Shown here: piece after piece, positions 63,285 to 64,000 of the stretch
Numbering within the stretch: position 1 is the stretch's first letter
How the letters are laid out: each line of letters starts with the position of its first letter
Assembly (NCBI GenBank): GCA_016795105.1
Contig: JAEUIH010000007.1
Span: 1 to 64,000 of the forward strand
Origin: Planctomyces sp.
GTDB taxonomy: Bacteria > Planctomycetota > Planctomycetia > Planctomycetales > Planctomycetaceae
Reading direction: 5' to 3'
Length of the DNA: 64,000 bases
Made by a program: the position numbers and the translations under genes
Notes under the pieces: generated by a model
Database searches by the model: none
The model's input: only the letters and a program-made list of their open reading frames with translations
Told to the model about the DNA's origin: nothing

Positions 63285-64000
63285 TCAGTTGGCACACGTG
63301 ATCATTGAAACAGACAACTCGACCGGCAATCCGGTGGCAGTCCATGCAAGGAAGCCGCCGGTCATGTTGACCAGTCGAGTGAATCCGGCAGCCTGAAGCA
63401 GGCTGACTGCAATTGCCGATCGGGCACCACTCTGACAGTGAACGATGAGAGGCTGATCGCGATTGAGTCTATTCAGTTGTTCTGGAAGGCGACCAAGAAA
63501 GTAGTGCTCGGCCTGTCGAATGTGGCCCTGCTTCCATTCATCGGTGGACCGCACATCGATCAGCGTGGTTGCCCCGGACTCAATCGCAAGAGCAAGATCT
63601 GCGGGCGTTGACGTTGAATACACCTCAGTTGCCAGACCGGCGGCCCTGATCGCATTCACGTCGAATCCACCAGCAATCTGTTCAACTCCAATCTTGTGCA
63701 GAATGCGGGCGGCTTCTTCAAGTGCATCTGCCTCACAGATCAGCCAGACAGGCTTGCTATAGTCGAGCAGCCAGCCCGCCCATGCCGCAAGCATTCCAAT
63801 GGGGATGTTGACGGTGCCTGAAACATGTCCTTCAGCAAACCGTGGTGACGGTGAAATATCCACTACGTTTCCCTTAAGAATCGCACCCGCCAGACCTGAA
63901 ATCTCCAGCATCTTGTGTTGATGCCCTGCGCCGAGAACAACTGGTCCGACCTTATTCACGCGTTTCATCACCGCAAAGTACTTTGGAGCCTCGGGCTGGT
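63285..64000 (-). CDS. MBL-fold persulfide dioxygenase-like protein, rhodanese half, 5' end outside the window
   Basis: The frame is open through the window edge and reads PEAPKYFAVMKRVNKVGPVV, the usual join between an MBL domain and its rhodanese modules, so the ATG at 63971 is internal. Rhodanese 1 shows VVDISPSPRFAEGHVSGTVN and VWLICEADALEEA; rhodanese 2 shows TLIDVRSTDEWKQGHIRQAE and LIVHCQSGARSAIAV with the catalytic Cys. Such MBL-rhodanese-rhodanese proteins oxidise or transfer sulfane sulfur (persulfide dioxygenase/sulfurtransferase). The MBL domain must lie beyond 64000. Confidence 0.8.
   Translation of the reverse strand, partial: QPEAPKYFAVMKRVNKVGPVVLGAGHQHKMLEISGLAGAILKGNVVDISPSPRFAEGHVSGTVNIPIGMLAAWAGWLLDYSKPVWLICEADALEEAARILHKIGVEQIAGGFDVNAIRAAGLATEVYSTSTPADLALAIESGATTLIDVRSTDEWKQGHIRQAEHYFLGRLPEQLNRLNRDQPLIVHCQSGARSAIAVSLLQAAGFTRLVNMTGGFLAWTATGLPVELSVSMITCAN

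Overview
The window looks like a planctomycete chromosome (phylum Planctomycetota). The evidence is a DUF1580 excisionase-like protein, a Tat-exported DUF1501 protein, an RTX-repeat surface protein whose N-terminus carries the planctomycete LEVRALL signal, a MoxR/DUF58/VWA operon, an ECF sigma factor paired with a FecR-type regulator, an LptD-like protein, frequent TTG starts and many small palindromic repeats. This is an inference from gene content; there is no rRNA or complete tRNA in the window.

Left part (1-20 kb): accessory DNA with many broken genes. A large Rhs/YD-repeat gene runs leftward off the window and carries a one-base frameshift near 4328. Upstream of it lies a decayed LuxR-type response-regulator remnant. 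At 7234-7275 sits the 3' half of a tRNA, starting in the anticodon loop (TGG, Pro). It is followed by wrecks of a four-helix-bundle (S23-like) gene and a tyrosine recombinase, then a run of small plus-strand genes (a 479-aa wHTH-like protein, DUF1580, a 30-aa ORF, two small DNA-binding-like proteins, primase-polymerase fragments). I read this as a decayed integrative element. It is followed by a truncated IS4-type transposase, a block bounded by inverted GTTTAGCGGC repeats, and a second Rhs scrap. From 13.6 to 17.4 kb five leftward genes encode small membrane or unknown proteins. From 17.4 to 19.3 kb there are no clear genes, only palindromic repeats and one strong leftward terminator.

Middle part (19-43 kb): small conserved genes, a VOC protein, a secreted SGNH hydrolase, an RTX-type calcium-binding surface protein and a UspA protein point rightward. 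Opposite them a compact ten-gene leftward run (42776 to 26099) reads MoxR, DUF58, BatA-like VWA, second VWA/CATRA-like protein, DUF4175-like coiled-coil protein, squalene-cyclase-fold protein, a secreted HEAT-like protein, YebC, a Lon-like protease and a second Usp-like protein. Most joints overlap or nearly touch, which suggests a single transcription unit for envelope stress and protein quality control.

Right part (43-64 kb): a rightward operon links an ECF sigma factor, a FecR-domain regulator, a PfkB fructokinase and a GH32 levanase/invertase, so fructan use appears to be under its own sigma/anti-sigma pair. A C45-type Ntn hydrolase follows. Leftward genes then encode a TlpA-type thioredoxin, an AroD-AroE fusion with altered catalytic motifs, a GT39-like membrane glycosyltransferase, FabI, a DUF1501 protein and LptD. 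A c'-type cytochrome and a redoxin/c-heme/copper-monooxygenase fusion converge on a 36-bp tandem repeat array. The end of the window holds a molybdopterin-fold lipoprotein, a bacterioferritin pseudogene and the rhodanese end of an MBL-fold sulfur-metabolism protein.
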